Shown: positions 1-7,512, numbered from the stretch's first letter. The stretch: 26,440 nucleotides of DNA from JAVBLT01 sp031553315 (GCA_031553315.1 JAVBLT010000062.1:1-26440), one strand, 5' to 3'. Notes: a model not told the origin generated them from the letters alone. Translations and numbers: made by a program.

Positions 1-164
1 AGAGTTGTGAACGGCAGTCCCAGAGACTCCGCCACCGCCCGCAGGCTGAGCCGGTGTTTGGCGGGTTTTCTGAGGTTGGCATTGTATTGGCATTCAATAA
101 TGATTCGATGCGCCATCATCAGGTGTTGCCCTGGCGCACGGTATAGGTTATACTTTCTGGTCAT
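1..164 (-). CDS. IS30-like transposase, N-terminal fragment (cut by window edge)
   Basis: Reading the minus strand from an ATG at 164-162 gives 54 uninterrupted codons that run off the window start, so only the N-terminus is visible. The start is supported by an AAGGA ribosome-binding site (complement of 170-174) five bases upstream. The peptide contains the phrase HRIIIECQYN followed by LSLRAVAESLGLP, which resembles the N-terminal helix-turn-helix of IS30-family transposases ('RxxIE...LS.R.IA..LG.s.sTv.RE'). IS30 transposases cut and join element ends through a C-terminal DDE domain, which would lie outside the window. No terminal inverted repeat could be identified in 165-462. Another HTH regulator is possible; the assignment rests on a short match. 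Confidence 0.5.
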   Translation of the reverse strand, partial: MTRKYNLYRAPGQHLMMAHRIIIECQYNANLRKPAKHRLSLRAVAESLGLPFTT

Positions 165-462
165 GGGGATCCTTGTTTTGCCGGATGTTTTTTTTGTCGA
201 CTTCATTTTAGCAAAACTCGGATTCCCTTTTCCATTTTTTTCCGGCCGCCCCCTCGGGGGCCTGGCGTCAGGGCTCCCGGGGCGTGCTTCGCCCGCCCCG
301 GTTTCCAGCCCTTCCTCCACCTCATTTTCACCTTTTGAAGGTGAACCATTACATTTTGGAATTTTCAGCGACCTCGAAAAACCGGAATAGCGCTTTACCA
401 AACACCTTCCTTTATGCCATACTGTGCGGTGATTTTCGTAAAAAGCTGTAAAGGATTGTGCT
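165..462. other. Intergenic region with three small hairpins
   Basis: No convincing gene is present between the transposase fragment and the UbiA-family gene. Three perfect inverted repeats are visible: GCCCC/GGGGC at 248-261, CCGGGGCG/CGCCCCGG at 277-301 (9-base loop), and TTCACCTT/AAGGTGAA at 327-345 (3-base loop). The plus-strand open frame here (7-390) lacks family resemblance and crosses the transposase fragment, so it is not called. The hairpins could belong to the insertion-sequence end or to a terminator/regulatory structure; none is followed by a strong T-run. Confidence 0.45.
394..423 (+). promoter_or_regulatory. Weak candidate promoter for the UbiA-family gene
   Basis: TTTACC (394-399) and CATACT (418-423) separated by 18 bases form a tolerable sigma70-type pair about 40 bases before the start codon. 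The match is weak compared with the other promoters in this window. Confidence 0.3.
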
Positions 463-1440
463 ATGCGCCAGCCGCCGTATTACCCTAAAAGACCCGCCCC
501 GCCGCCGCAGAAAAAGAATCCGGCCAAAATCGCCCTCTCGGCGATGCGCCCGGGGCAATGGATGAAAAACCTGCTGGTTTTCGGCGCATGGTTCTTCGCG
601 GTGTGGGATCCCTCGCAAAGCCTCAACGGATGGCGCGCCGCCGGGCTTTCCTTCCTGAAAACAGGCGGAACCTTCGCGGTCTTCTGCCTGCTTTCCTCCG
701 CGGTTTATCTGTTTAACGACATCCGCGACAAGGCGGCCGACCGGCTTCACCCGCAAAAGAAATTCCGCATGATCGCCTCGGGCGCGCTGAGCGCGGGCCG
801 GGCGTGGAAGCTGGCGGCGCTGTGCGCGGCGCTGGGCATCGCGGGCGCGGCGGCGTTGAAATCGCCGGGTTTTCTGGCCGTCTGCGCGACCTATCTGGCG
901 CTTCAGGGCGCTTACAGCAGCGGGCTGAAAAAAATTCCCTCGGTCGATGTGTTTCTGATCGCGGCGGGGTTTGTGCTGCGGGCCGTGGCGGGAGCGTTTG
1001 TGATTCACGTGCGCATTTCGCCGTGGCTGCTGCTGTGCGTGTTTTTGCTGTCGCTCTTCGTGGCGCTGTGCAAGCGGCGCAACGAGCGCCTGCTTCTGCG
1101 CGGCGAACGCGCGCCGATGCACCGCCAGGCGCTCCAGGGCTACGGGCCGATCGGGCTGATCGACATCCAGATCACCATCGCCGCCGCCTGCGTCGTCGTC
1201 TGCTACGCCGTCTACACACTCTCCTCCGAGACCATCGCCCGCTTCGGCACGGAGATGCTGGTGCTGACGGTTCCGTTTGTGCTGTTTGCGATTTTCCGCT
1301 ACCTTTACCTCGTCTACGAGCGGAACCTCGGCGGCCGCCCCGAGCGCCTTTTCCTCAGCGACTGGGTCATTATCGCGGCCATTCTCATGTGGGCGGCGAC
1401 GGTCTGCGGCGTGCTGGCCGCCGCCGCGCTGTTCAAATAG
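463..1440 (+). CDS. UbiA-family prenyl-phosphate phosphoribosyltransferase (DPPR synthase-like)
   Basis: This 325-residue membrane protein belongs to the UbiA superfamily. After a proline/lysine-rich cytoplasmic start, the segment MRPGQWMKNLLVF (about 28-40) and the metal/diphosphate motif NDIRDKAADRLHP (85-97) match decaprenyl-phosphate phosphoribosyltransferases, which join PRPP to a polyprenyl phosphate at the inner membrane. Several hydrophobic helices follow to the C-terminus. The family usually reads RPIASG after the motif; here it is RMIASG (102-107). The start is supported by AAAGGA (450-455) seven bases upstream. The gene is converging with the DUF1097 gene, two bases apart, with no room for a separate terminator. 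Partner enzymes that would convert the product to a decaprenyl-arabinose-type donor are not in the window, so the final glycan is unknown. Confidence 0.82.
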   Translation: MRQPPYYPKRPAPPPQKKNPAKIALSAMRPGQWMKNLLVFGAWFFAVWDPSQSLNGWRAAGLSFLKTGGTFAVFCLLSSAVYLFNDIRDKAADRLHPQKKFRMIASGALSAGRAWKLAALCAALGIAGAAALKSPGFLAVCATYLALQGAYSSGLKKIPSVDVFLIAAGFVLRAVAGAFVIHVRISPWLLLCVFLLSLFVALCKRRNERLLLRGERAPMHRQALQGYGPIGLIDIQITIAAACVVVCYAVYTLSSETIARFGTEMLVLTVPFVLFAIFRYLYLVYERNLGGRPERLFLSDWVIIAAILMWAATVCGVLAAAALFK

Positions 1441-1442
1441 GC

Positions 1443-1946
1443 CTACACGCCCGATTTCCTGGTATAGATGCCGCGCAGCGTCACCGTGGCCCAGCCGAAG
1501 ACCTGCGCCACGAGCACCGAAATAATCCAGATCGGCACCGATTTATCAAGAGCGCCGCCGTGGGAGTTGTTGAGGCCGAAGAAGCAGGCCGCGCCGATGA
1601 ACCAGAAGGGAATATGGTTCACGAAGGGCACATTCTGGAAGCAAATCGCCACCGCGGTAACGATGCCGACCATCACGGGGAAACCAATCATGGCGTTACC
1701 CGTCACCCCCGTGAACCACGTGCCCGACTTCACGATACACACGGCGGCAATCATCCCCAGCGACCAGCACGCCACCACCTTCACGCCGCCCAGCAGGTTT
1801 CCGCCCGCAATAAAATACGATGCCCATGCCGCAAACCCGACCCAGGCGCAAAAATATGCGGGAAACGATAAATCAACAAACTGCATCAATCCGCCGAGAA
1901 TACCCGTGATGATTGCGTGGGGAAGAAACCTGATAAACGAATTCAT
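1443..1946 (-). CDS. DUF1097 family membrane protein (YcdZ-like)
   Basis: The product (167 residues from the chosen start) is almost entirely hydrophobic, with about five to six transmembrane stretches, and its pattern (HAIITGILGG near the start, GFAAWASYFIAGG, NAMIGFPVMVG) resembles the DUF1097 family that includes E. coli YcdZ. The function of this family is not established; an inner-membrane role is all that can be said. The open frame also contains an ATG four codons earlier (1958), but the GGATGGAG stretch upstream is well spaced for the ATG at 1946 and overlaps the earlier one, so 1946 is preferred. The gene is transcribed away from the restriction-modification cassette, from an overlapping divergent promoter region. 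Confidence 0.7.
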   Translation of the reverse strand: MNSFIRFLPHAIITGILGGLMQFVDLSFPAYFCAWVGFAAWASYFIAGGNLLGGVKVVACWSLGMIAAVCIVKSGTWFTGVTGNAMIGFPVMVGIVTAVAICFQNVPFVNHIPFWFIGAACFFGLNNSHGGALDKSVPIWIISVLVAQVFGWATVTLRGIYTRKSGV

Positions 1947-2013
1947 TGTGTACTCCATCCTGTGTTAAACGTTGCGGAAGCGCGCCGGTCGGTCGCTTTC
2001 TTCACTTTACTGA

Positions 2014-2046
2014 TTGCTATATAGCCGTTCCTGATTATAATAGCAA
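2014..2046. promoter_or_regulatory. Overlapping divergent promoters with inverted repeat
   Basis: On the plus strand TTGCTA (2014-2019), 16 bases, then a perfect TATAAT (2036-2041) points at the restriction-modification genes. On the minus strand TTGCTA (2046-2041), 17 bases, then TATATA (2023-2018) points at the DUF1097 gene. The two TTGCTAT/ATAGCAA half-sites (2014-2020 and 2040-2046) are therefore an inverted repeat in which each -35 box overlaps the other promoter's -10 region. The geometry means the two promoters should compete, and the repeat could be an operator. Confidence 0.55.
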
Positions 2047-2140
2047 GCAGATTTTCATTGTTTCGTATTTTTCGGGATCATTTTGATTTGTAATTTTTCA
2101 AGCCTCGTGATATGTTGCCCGCGAACTAGGGAGCCCTGTT

Positions 2141-2977
2141 ATGACAACAAACGAAAGAGTCGCAGAAGGAATTAAGCGAGTTGTTTCAGAGATGATGGAT
2201 CGACTGATGGACAAGGTGCTTATCACCGATCCGTTTGTTGCCGAAAAACATCATGCGGCAAAGCCGCTTTATGCAGCATTGGTTCCCGATGAAATTTTCA
2301 AAGGTTCGCACTTTGAACGCCGTTTCGTGACTCCATTTGGAAACGTATGGGAAGAATTGGCAATTGTCGTCGCCAAAGAAAGACACGGGCATTGCCAAAG
2401 AGGAGCCTCTATACAGGGAACAATTAAAGCCGAGAGACTTCGCAGAATCCAAGCACTTCTCAACCAATTGGAACATGGTACAGGAGAAGAAAAAAAACGG
2501 AAGCAACCGAATTGGAGTGAAGAATTAAATTATATTTTGGCAGGAAAAGGCGAACCGATTCCATGTGCCGTGACTTGTGATCTCTTTGTCGACAGCGCCG
2601 TGACAAGAAAAAAATATGCCTTTGAAATAAAAGCTCCTTTGCCAAACAGCGACCAAACAAAAGTGAGTAAAGAAAAACTATTTAAACTTCTAGCGATGAC
2701 ACCACCCCAAGTGGATTTTGCCTATTACGCCTTGGCATATAATCCCTATGGAACGAAATCCAATTATTCATGGTCTTTTCCTGCCCGTTGGTTTAACATG
2801 CGCAATGATTCATCAGTTCTAATCGGGGACGAATTTTGGGAATTACTCGGAGGCGTAGGAACATATCAAACATTTATCAACGAGATCAATGCCCTCGGCG
2901 TGCACTACAAAGAACGAATCTATCGTGAGTTTTTGGGGATTACCCCGCCTGAAAATCTTGACGCTTTTTCAATGTAG
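2141..2977 (+). CDS. TdeIII-like type II restriction endonuclease
   Basis: A 278-residue protein resembling the TdeIII family of type II restriction endonucleases; TdeIII itself recognises GGNCC. The likely PD-(D/E)XK core is visible as CDLFVDS (Asp147 or Asp151) followed by FEIKAPLPNSDQTKVSKEKL, with Glu162 and Lys164 as the ExK pair. That EIK-APLPNSDQTK phrase and its spacing are characteristic of the family. The gene lies 9 bases upstream of a C5-cytosine methyltransferase on the same strand, the expected protective partner. The start ATG follows AGGGAG (about 2128-2133). Base composition is much more AT-rich than the flanking genes, which suggests horizontal transfer. No controller (C) protein gene is present. 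Recognition of GGNCC is inferred from the family, not shown. Confidence 0.8.
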   Translation: MTTNERVAEGIKRVVSEMMDRLMDKVLITDPFVAEKHHAAKPLYAALVPDEIFKGSHFERRFVTPFGNVWEELAIVVAKERHGHCQRGASIQGTIKAERLRRIQALLNQLEHGTGEEKKRKQPNWSEELNYILAGKGEPIPCAVTCDLFVDSAVTRKKYAFEIKAPLPNSDQTKVSKEKLFKLLAMTPPQVDFAYYALAYNPYGTKSNYSWSFPARWFNMRNDSSVLIGDEFWELLGGVGTYQTFINEINALGVHYKERIYREFLGITPPENLDAFSM

Positions 2978-2986
2978 GTATTCATT

Positions 2987-4492
2987 TTGAAAGCCCATTT
3001 TACAGGAATTGATTTATTTGCCGGTATCGGAGGGTTTCGTATCGCAATGGAGCGATGCGGAGGAGTGTGCCTTGCATTTAGCGAGATCAACAACGATGCC
3101 ATTCAAACTTATATCGCCAATCACCCGGAAAGCCTGCATTCAAATCTAGGGGACATCACCGCACTGCGTGATCTTCCTCCCCACGATTTATTAACCGGAG
3201 GCGTTCCTTGTCAAAGTTGGTCAATTGCAGGTAAAAATTTAGGATTTGACGATGATCGAGGTCAGTTATGGAATGATGCCATTTATCTTCTCAACAAGTC
3301 AAAGCCCAAAGCATTCATTTTTGAAAATGTAAAAGGTTTAATAGACCCACGAAATAAAAAAGCACTGGATTATATTTTAACTCAAATAAAAATGGCGGGA
3401 TATTTTGCACAGATTTATGTTTTGAATTCTTTTGACTATGGCGTTCCACAAAGCCGTGTGCGCATCTATATCATTGGATTTAGAGAAGAACGATTTTTTA
3501 GGAAATTCAAAATTCCGACCCCAACTTCAAAAAAAATGACCCTAAGAGATATTTTAGATGATGCAGTTGAGTCTCACAAAGAGAACGGTATTGATGAAGG
3601 TAAAGTGGAGTTTGACTTGTTTGGAGAGCCCTTAAAAGAAACACGACAAGGTTTCACCAGCCTTTCAACAAATAACAACGGCTTCAACGACTACTTTTTG
3701 TTTAATGACCTTCGCAACGGAGAAACAACAATCCACTCATGGGATATTCTTCCGACAACGGATCGCCAGAAACACATCTGCATGCTTCTGTTACGAAACC
3801 GTAGAAAAAGCACCTACGGCCACCTTGATGGGAATCCGCTTTCGCTCCAGCATTTTATGGAGCTAGATCCAAGCATCACTCAACATGATTTAGATGAACT
3901 AACAGAGCTTGGTATTTTAAAACCGGAGGATTATTCGTTTATCATCCACTTCCATTCATCGATCGAACTAACACAAGATGAGGAGTTTATTCTTTCATTG
4001 CATCGGGAAAACATCATAACCCCTGATCACTTTTCAAAAAGTAAAGACCTCAAACTTAGAAAAATCAATTTCAAATCCATTTTGGCAAACCTTCAAAAAA
4101 GAAAAATGATTTCTTCGCTTGAAACAAGATATGATTTTAAAAACACAAAAATAAGTACGGGATTATTCGGCATCAATCGAGTTTTTTTGCCAAGTTCAAA
4201 TATTTTTCCAACTCTCGTTGCCAGCGACACTAACGATTACGTGACCCCCGTTTCTTTGCATGCAACAAACGGGAAAGCCTATAAACATCAGTTTTTAAAC
4301 ACCGTTTTTCATGAAAAAAATTACAGGCGAATATCAAAACAGGAAGCATGCAGAATTCAAGGGTTTCCCCCTAATTTCATCTTGCCCACCCCGCGTGCCC
4401 GTTGGATGAAGTTGCTCGGAAACAGCGTGTCAATTCCCGTTATCGAGCACATCATTGGCGCGGTAACAGAAACAGGCGTATTCTCGGAATAA
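2987..4492 (+). CDS. DNA (cytosine-5-)-methyltransferase of the restriction-modification pair
   Basis: A 501-residue C5-cytosine methyltransferase. Motif I DLFAGIGGF (9-17) binds S-adenosylmethionine; motif IV GGVPCQSWS (71-79) carries the catalytic Cys75; motif VI is ENVKGL (113-118); motif VIII is QSRVRIYIIGFR (155-166); motif X is GNSVSIPV (478-485). All key residues are present, so it should be active and would protect host DNA from the adjacent TdeIII-like endonuclease. Between VIII and X lies a long target-recognition region with a small helical, possibly winged-helix insert (about 250-350). The start is a TTG at 2987; no ATG in frame is available before motif I, and the Shine-Dalgarno match is poor, so translation may be coupled to the upstream stop. 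AT-rich throughout, like its partner. Its stop lies 8 bases before pgpA. Confidence 0.93.
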   Translation: MKAHFTGIDLFAGIGGFRIAMERCGGVCLAFSEINNDAIQTYIANHPESLHSNLGDITALRDLPPHDLLTGGVPCQSWSIAGKNLGFDDDRGQLWNDAIYLLNKSKPKAFIFENVKGLIDPRNKKALDYILTQIKMAGYFAQIYVLNSFDYGVPQSRVRIYIIGFREERFFRKFKIPTPTSKKMTLRDILDDAVESHKENGIDEGKVEFDLFGEPLKETRQGFTSLSTNNNGFNDYFLFNDLRNGETTIHSWDILPTTDRQKHICMLLLRNRRKSTYGHLDGNPLSLQHFMELDPSITQHDLDELTELGILKPEDYSFIIHFHSSIELTQDEEFILSLHRENIITPDHFSKSKDLKLRKINFKSILANLQKRKMISSLETRYDFKNTKISTGLFGINRVFLPSSNIFPTLVASDTNDYVTPVSLHATNGKAYKHQFLNTVFHEKNYRRISKQEACRIQGFPPNFILPTPRARWMKLLGNSVSIPVIEHIIGAVTETGVFSE

Positions 4493-4500
4493 GGAACACC

Positions 4501-5550
4501 ATGATGGGCTGGAGAGGCGAGAATCCATACGAGGGGCAAACATCGGTCGTTTCACTCGGCAGCACCTGGGCGGAACGCTGGTGCGTGTGGGTCGGCACAG
4601 GGTTCGGCCTGGGTCTTGTGGCCCCTTTCGCGCCGGGCACCTTCGGATCGCTGCCGGGCGTGATCCTCGCGCTGGCCATGCTCGCGACCGGCATGCCGAT
4701 TTGGGCGCAGGCGCTCCTCTGCGCCGCCCTCACGCTCCTCGCCGTGCCCGTCTGCGGCGTGGCGGAGCGCACCCTCAAGAAGAAGGACGACGGCCGCATC
4801 TCCGCCGACGAGTGGTTGCTTTACCCCATCGCCGTAATCGGCCTGCCGCTTCTGGAGCACCCCTGGCTCATCCTTTCCACCTTCCTCGTGATCCGCGTTT
4901 TCGATGTGCTCAAGCTCCCCCCCGCCAACCAGGTGCAAGACCTTCCCGGCGGCTGGGGCATCGTGGCCGACGATTTCGCGGCGCAGCTCATGGCGCTCAT
5001 CGCCAACCACGCCCTCTGGTCCACCTGGGGCGCCGATACCGCCCTCTCCGGCCGCTTCCTTGAAAACGCCAGGCTTTATTTCAGCATCCTTCCCTTTGTG
5101 ATTGGGTTTACGGGTCTTTTCCTCTGGGAAAAAAAAGAAAACCGCAACCCCATTCACAAAACACCCTCCTGGTTCACCCTGTGCGACCGCATCGGGCGCA
5201 AAACCTTTTTCTTGAGGGCCGCCGCCCTCCTGGCCGCCGCAACGGCTCTCTTCTTTCTTTTCGTTTACGGCTTCAACCTCGATTACCGCTGGGAAGGCCT
5301 CGCCTTCACCCTCGGCGATTCCGATTCCACCCCCCGTTACGCCAGTGCCCTTCTCTTCGGAGCCGCCCTCCCGCTCGTCTACGCCGGGTGGTGCGCCACC
5401 GTGCAGCGCCTTCACGATCTGGGTTATTGCGGCTGGTGGGTTCTGCTCGGCAACATCCCCGGCATCGGCCAGCTGATTTTCCTCAACCTCTTCATCCTCC
5501 CCGGCAAAAAAGAAGCCAACCCATACGGCCTCCCGCCCTTCAAAAACTGA
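4501..5550 (+). CDS. pgpA: Phosphatidylglycerophosphatase A fused to a DUF805 membrane domain
   Basis: A 349-residue protein in two parts. Residues about 25-170 match PgpA, which dephosphorylates phosphatidylglycerophosphate to phosphatidylglycerol at the inner membrane: APFAPGTFGSLPG (41-53), DEW (103-105) and RVFDVLKLPP (132-141) followed by GGWGIVADD (150-158), where acidic residues fit the metal site. Residues about 225-349 match DUF805, with several transmembrane helices and the typical RLHDLGYCGWW (303-313) and ILPGKKEANPYG near the end. DUF805 has no settled function. The start at 4501 is chosen because AAGGA (4490-4494) is correctly spaced; the frame is open back to 4402 but that part overlaps the methyltransferase. 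The fusion is one uninterrupted frame. GC content jumps sharply at its start relative to the methyltransferase. Confidence 0.85.
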   Translation: MMGWRGENPYEGQTSVVSLGSTWAERWCVWVGTGFGLGLVAPFAPGTFGSLPGVILALAMLATGMPIWAQALLCAALTLLAVPVCGVAERTLKKKDDGRISADEWLLYPIAVIGLPLLEHPWLILSTFLVIRVFDVLKLPPANQVQDLPGGWGIVADDFAAQLMALIANHALWSTWGADTALSGRFLENARLYFSILPFVIGFTGLFLWEKKENRNPIHKTPSWFTLCDRIGRKTFFLRAAALLAAATALFFLFVYGFNLDYRWEGLAFTLGDSDSTPRYASALLFGAALPLVYAGWCATVQRLHDLGYCGWWVLLGNIPGIGQLIFLNLFILPGKKEANPYGLPPFKN

Positions 5551-5638
5551 ACAAATTTATTTTCAAAATCAACTTTGTTTTCATTATCGCATTAAAAAAT
5601 GAAATAAATATGCCTTTTCATCTTTCAAATTTGCGCGG

Positions 5639-5667
5639 TTGACATTTCCCCCCGCATCCGCTATACT
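5639..5667 (+). promoter_or_regulatory. Strong sigma70-type promoter of the rplU operon
   Basis: A consensus TTGACA (5639-5644), 17 bases, then TATACT (5662-5667) lies about 60 bases before rplU. The preceding 60 bases are unusually AT-rich for this region, resembling an UP element. This is the best promoter in the window and fits a ribosomal-protein operon. Confidence 0.85.
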
Positions 5668-5728
5668 ACGCCCCCTTATTTCGCAAAAGAGTTCGATCAG
5701 TTCCCTTTTTTTAACGAAGGAAGCAATT

Positions 5729-6043
5729 ATGGAAGCATACGCAGTAGTCGCGACCAGCGGGCGCCAGTTCCGCGTGACCGCCAACCAGGTCATCGAAGTT
5801 GACCGCATGGACGTGGAGGCCGGGCAGGACACCGAGCTGACCAGCGTCCTCGTGATCTCCAACGGCACCGAGCTCAAAATCGGCATGCCCACCGTCGAAG
5901 GCGCGAAAGTCGTCGCCACCGTGCTCGGCCACAAGCGCGGCCCCAAGCTCATCAATTTCCGCAAGAACCGCCGCAAGGGCTACGAACGCCGCGTGGGGCA
6001 CCGCCAGGAGCTCACGGTTCTCAAGATCAAAACCATTGCATAA
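5729..6043 (+). CDS. rplU: 50S ribosomal protein L21
   Basis: A 104-residue bL21, the usual family length. It starts EAYAVVATSGRQFRV and contains GTELKIGMPTVEGAKV and KRGPKLINFRKNRRKGYERRVGHRQELT, the conserved rRNA-binding C-terminus. L21 binds 23S rRNA domain VI in the large subunit. The open frame extends upstream to 5639, but that would begin inside the promoter; the ATG at 5729 has GAAGGAAG (5716-5723) at proper spacing. It is the first gene of the classic rplU-rpmA-obg arrangement, 32 bases before rpmA. Confidence 0.97.
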   Translation: MEAYAVVATSGRQFRVTANQVIEVDRMDVEAGQDTELTSVLVISNGTELKIGMPTVEGAKVVATVLGHKRGPKLINFRKNRRKGYERRVGHRQELTVLKIKTIA

Positions 6044-6075
6044 GCTGGCATTTTTTGCCGATAGGAGTGTGACAT

Positions 6076-6315
6076 ATGGCAGGTAGCACAGGTAACGGAC
6101 GCGACAGCAACGCGAAACGCCTCGGCGTGAAGCGCTACGACGGTCAGGTCGTCAAAGCCGGTTCCATCATCGTGCGGCAGCGCGGAACCAAATTCCATCC
6201 CGGAGAAAACGTCGGCTGCGGCCGCGATTTCACCCTGTTCGCGCTGGTCGAAGGCCGCGTGAAATTCCAGAAGGAAGGCAAAGTCGTCGCCATTATTCCT
6301 TCTGCGGCCGACTAA
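6076..6315 (+). CDS. rpmA: 50S ribosomal protein L27 (short N-terminus)
   Basis: A 79-residue bL27 with GNGRDSNAKRLGVKRYDG at its start and IIVRQRGTKFHPGENVGCGRD in the core. L27 reaches the peptidyl-transferase centre with its N-terminal tail. The usual start MAHKKxGGSxxNGRDS is reduced here to MAGSTGNGRDS, so the HKK segment is missing. An in-frame TGA two codons before the ATG (6070-6072) rules out an upstream start, and AGGAG (6063-6067) fits the chosen ATG. It is the second gene of the rplU operon, followed by obg after 30 bases. Confidence 0.96.
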   Translation: MAGSTGNGRDSNAKRLGVKRYDGQVVKAGSIIVRQRGTKFHPGENVGCGRDFTLFALVEGRVKFQKEGKVVAIIPSAAD

Positions 6316-6345
6316 GGGAGCCGCCGCCCAGGCGCGGCGCAAGCC

Positions 6346-7512
6346 ATGAAAACACGCACATTTATCGATCAGACCATTGCCGAAGTGAAAGCCGGCCGGG
6401 GCGGCGACGGGAGCGCGAGCTTCCGGCGCGAATCCATGGTGCCCGAAGGCGGCCCCGACGGGGGCGACGGCGGCATCGGCGGCAATGTGATCCTCGAGGC
6501 CGATCCCAATACCGATTCGCTCACGCGCATCTTCTTCGAGCCCCGCCTGTGGGCTGAAGACGGTATCCCCGGGCGCGGCCAGAAGATGCACGGCCGCAAC
6601 GGCGAAGACCTGATCGTGAAAGTGCCGTGCGGAACCGAAGTTTACGACGCCGATACGGAAGCCTTCATCGGAGAAGTCGTCGCCGAAGGCGAGCGGCTCA
6701 CCATCGCCGAAGGCGGCAAAGGCGGCTGGGGCAACGTCCACTTCAAATCCTCCGTCAACCAGGCGCCCGAGCGCTTCAACCCCGGAAAAGACGGCGCCGC
6801 CTTCCGGGCGCGCTTCGAGCTCAAAACCATCGCCGACGCCGGCCTCGTGGGCTTTCCCAACGCGGGAAAATCCTCCCTCCTCGCCGCCCTCAGCGATGCC
6901 AAACCCAAAATCGCCTCCTACCCCTTCACCACCCTCCACCCCATCGTGGGCACGGTGGTCTATCCCGACTACGCCTCGCTTCGCGTGGCCGATGTTCCCG
7001 GGATTATCGAAGGCGCGGCGGAGGGAACCGGTTTGGGGTTGACCTTCCTCAAGCACCTCGCACGCTCGCGCATGCTCATCTACGTCATCGACATGGCGGG
7101 GACCGACAACCGCGAACCGTGGCGCGATTACACCGTGCTTCAGGCCGAAGTGGCCCAATACGACCCCGACCTCGCCGAACGCCCCGCGTTCGTGATCGCC
7201 AATAAAATGGATGAAGAGGCCGCCATCGTCAACCTGCCCCGGTTTATGCGGGAGACAGGCGTCGCCCCCTTCCAGCTCTCGCTGATCGAAGAAGGCCAGC
7301 CCGGCCTGGAAGCCATCCGCAAGGCCCTCTACGATCAGATCAAGCCCGCCGTGCGCCGCCAGTTCGGCACACAGCAGCCGCCGCCCGCCTCCGGAAAAGA
7401 GGCCAGCGCGCGCGAAGAAGAGCTCAAAGGCGAGGAGGAAGAAGGCGGGTTCATCTCGGAAGAGAAGTTCAGGCGGATGTCGTTCTTCGATATCTCCCGG
7501 AAGAAGAAGTAG
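6346..7512 (+). CDS. obg: Obg/CgtA GTPase
   Basis: A 388-residue Obg-family GTPase involved in late 50S assembly and growth control. The glycine-rich Obg fold is clear at residues 1-160 (KAGRGGDGSASFRRE, then GGPDGGDGGIGGNV). The G domain follows: P-loop GFPNAGKS (169-176), switch-I threonines 195-196, DVPG (216-219) and NKMD (286-289). The tail (about 340-388) is charged, with a run of acidic residues and then a lysine-rich end, and lacks the OCT domain found in some Firmicutes proteins. The Shine-Dalgarno match is weak. It is third in the rplU-rpmA-obg order, consistent with cotranscription from the promoter at 5639. Confidence 0.96.
   Translation: MKTRTFIDQTIAEVKAGRGGDGSASFRRESMVPEGGPDGGDGGIGGNVILEADPNTDSLTRIFFEPRLWAEDGIPGRGQKMHGRNGEDLIVKVPCGTEVYDADTEAFIGEVVAEGERLTIAEGGKGGWGNVHFKSSVNQAPERFNPGKDGAAFRARFELKTIADAGLVGFPNAGKSSLLAALSDAKPKIASYPFTTLHPIVGTVVYPDYASLRVADVPGIIEGAAEGTGLGLTFLKHLARSRMLIYVIDMAGTDNREPWRDYTVLQAEVAQYDPDLAERPAFVIANKMDEEAAIVNLPRFMRETGVAPFQLSLIEEGQPGLEAIRKALYDQIKPAVRRQFGTQQPPPASGKEASAREEELKGEEEEGGFISEEKFRRMSFFDISRKKK

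Noticed and set aside
1468..1968. 166-codon plus-strand frame opposite the DUF1097 gene
   Set aside because: No family resemblance; the minus-strand reading gives a coherent membrane protein with a good ribosome-binding site.
4402..4500. Upstream extension of the pgpA reading frame
   Set aside because: It lies wholly in the methyltransferase 3' end and intergenic bases, and the ATG at 4501 has a well-placed AAGGA.
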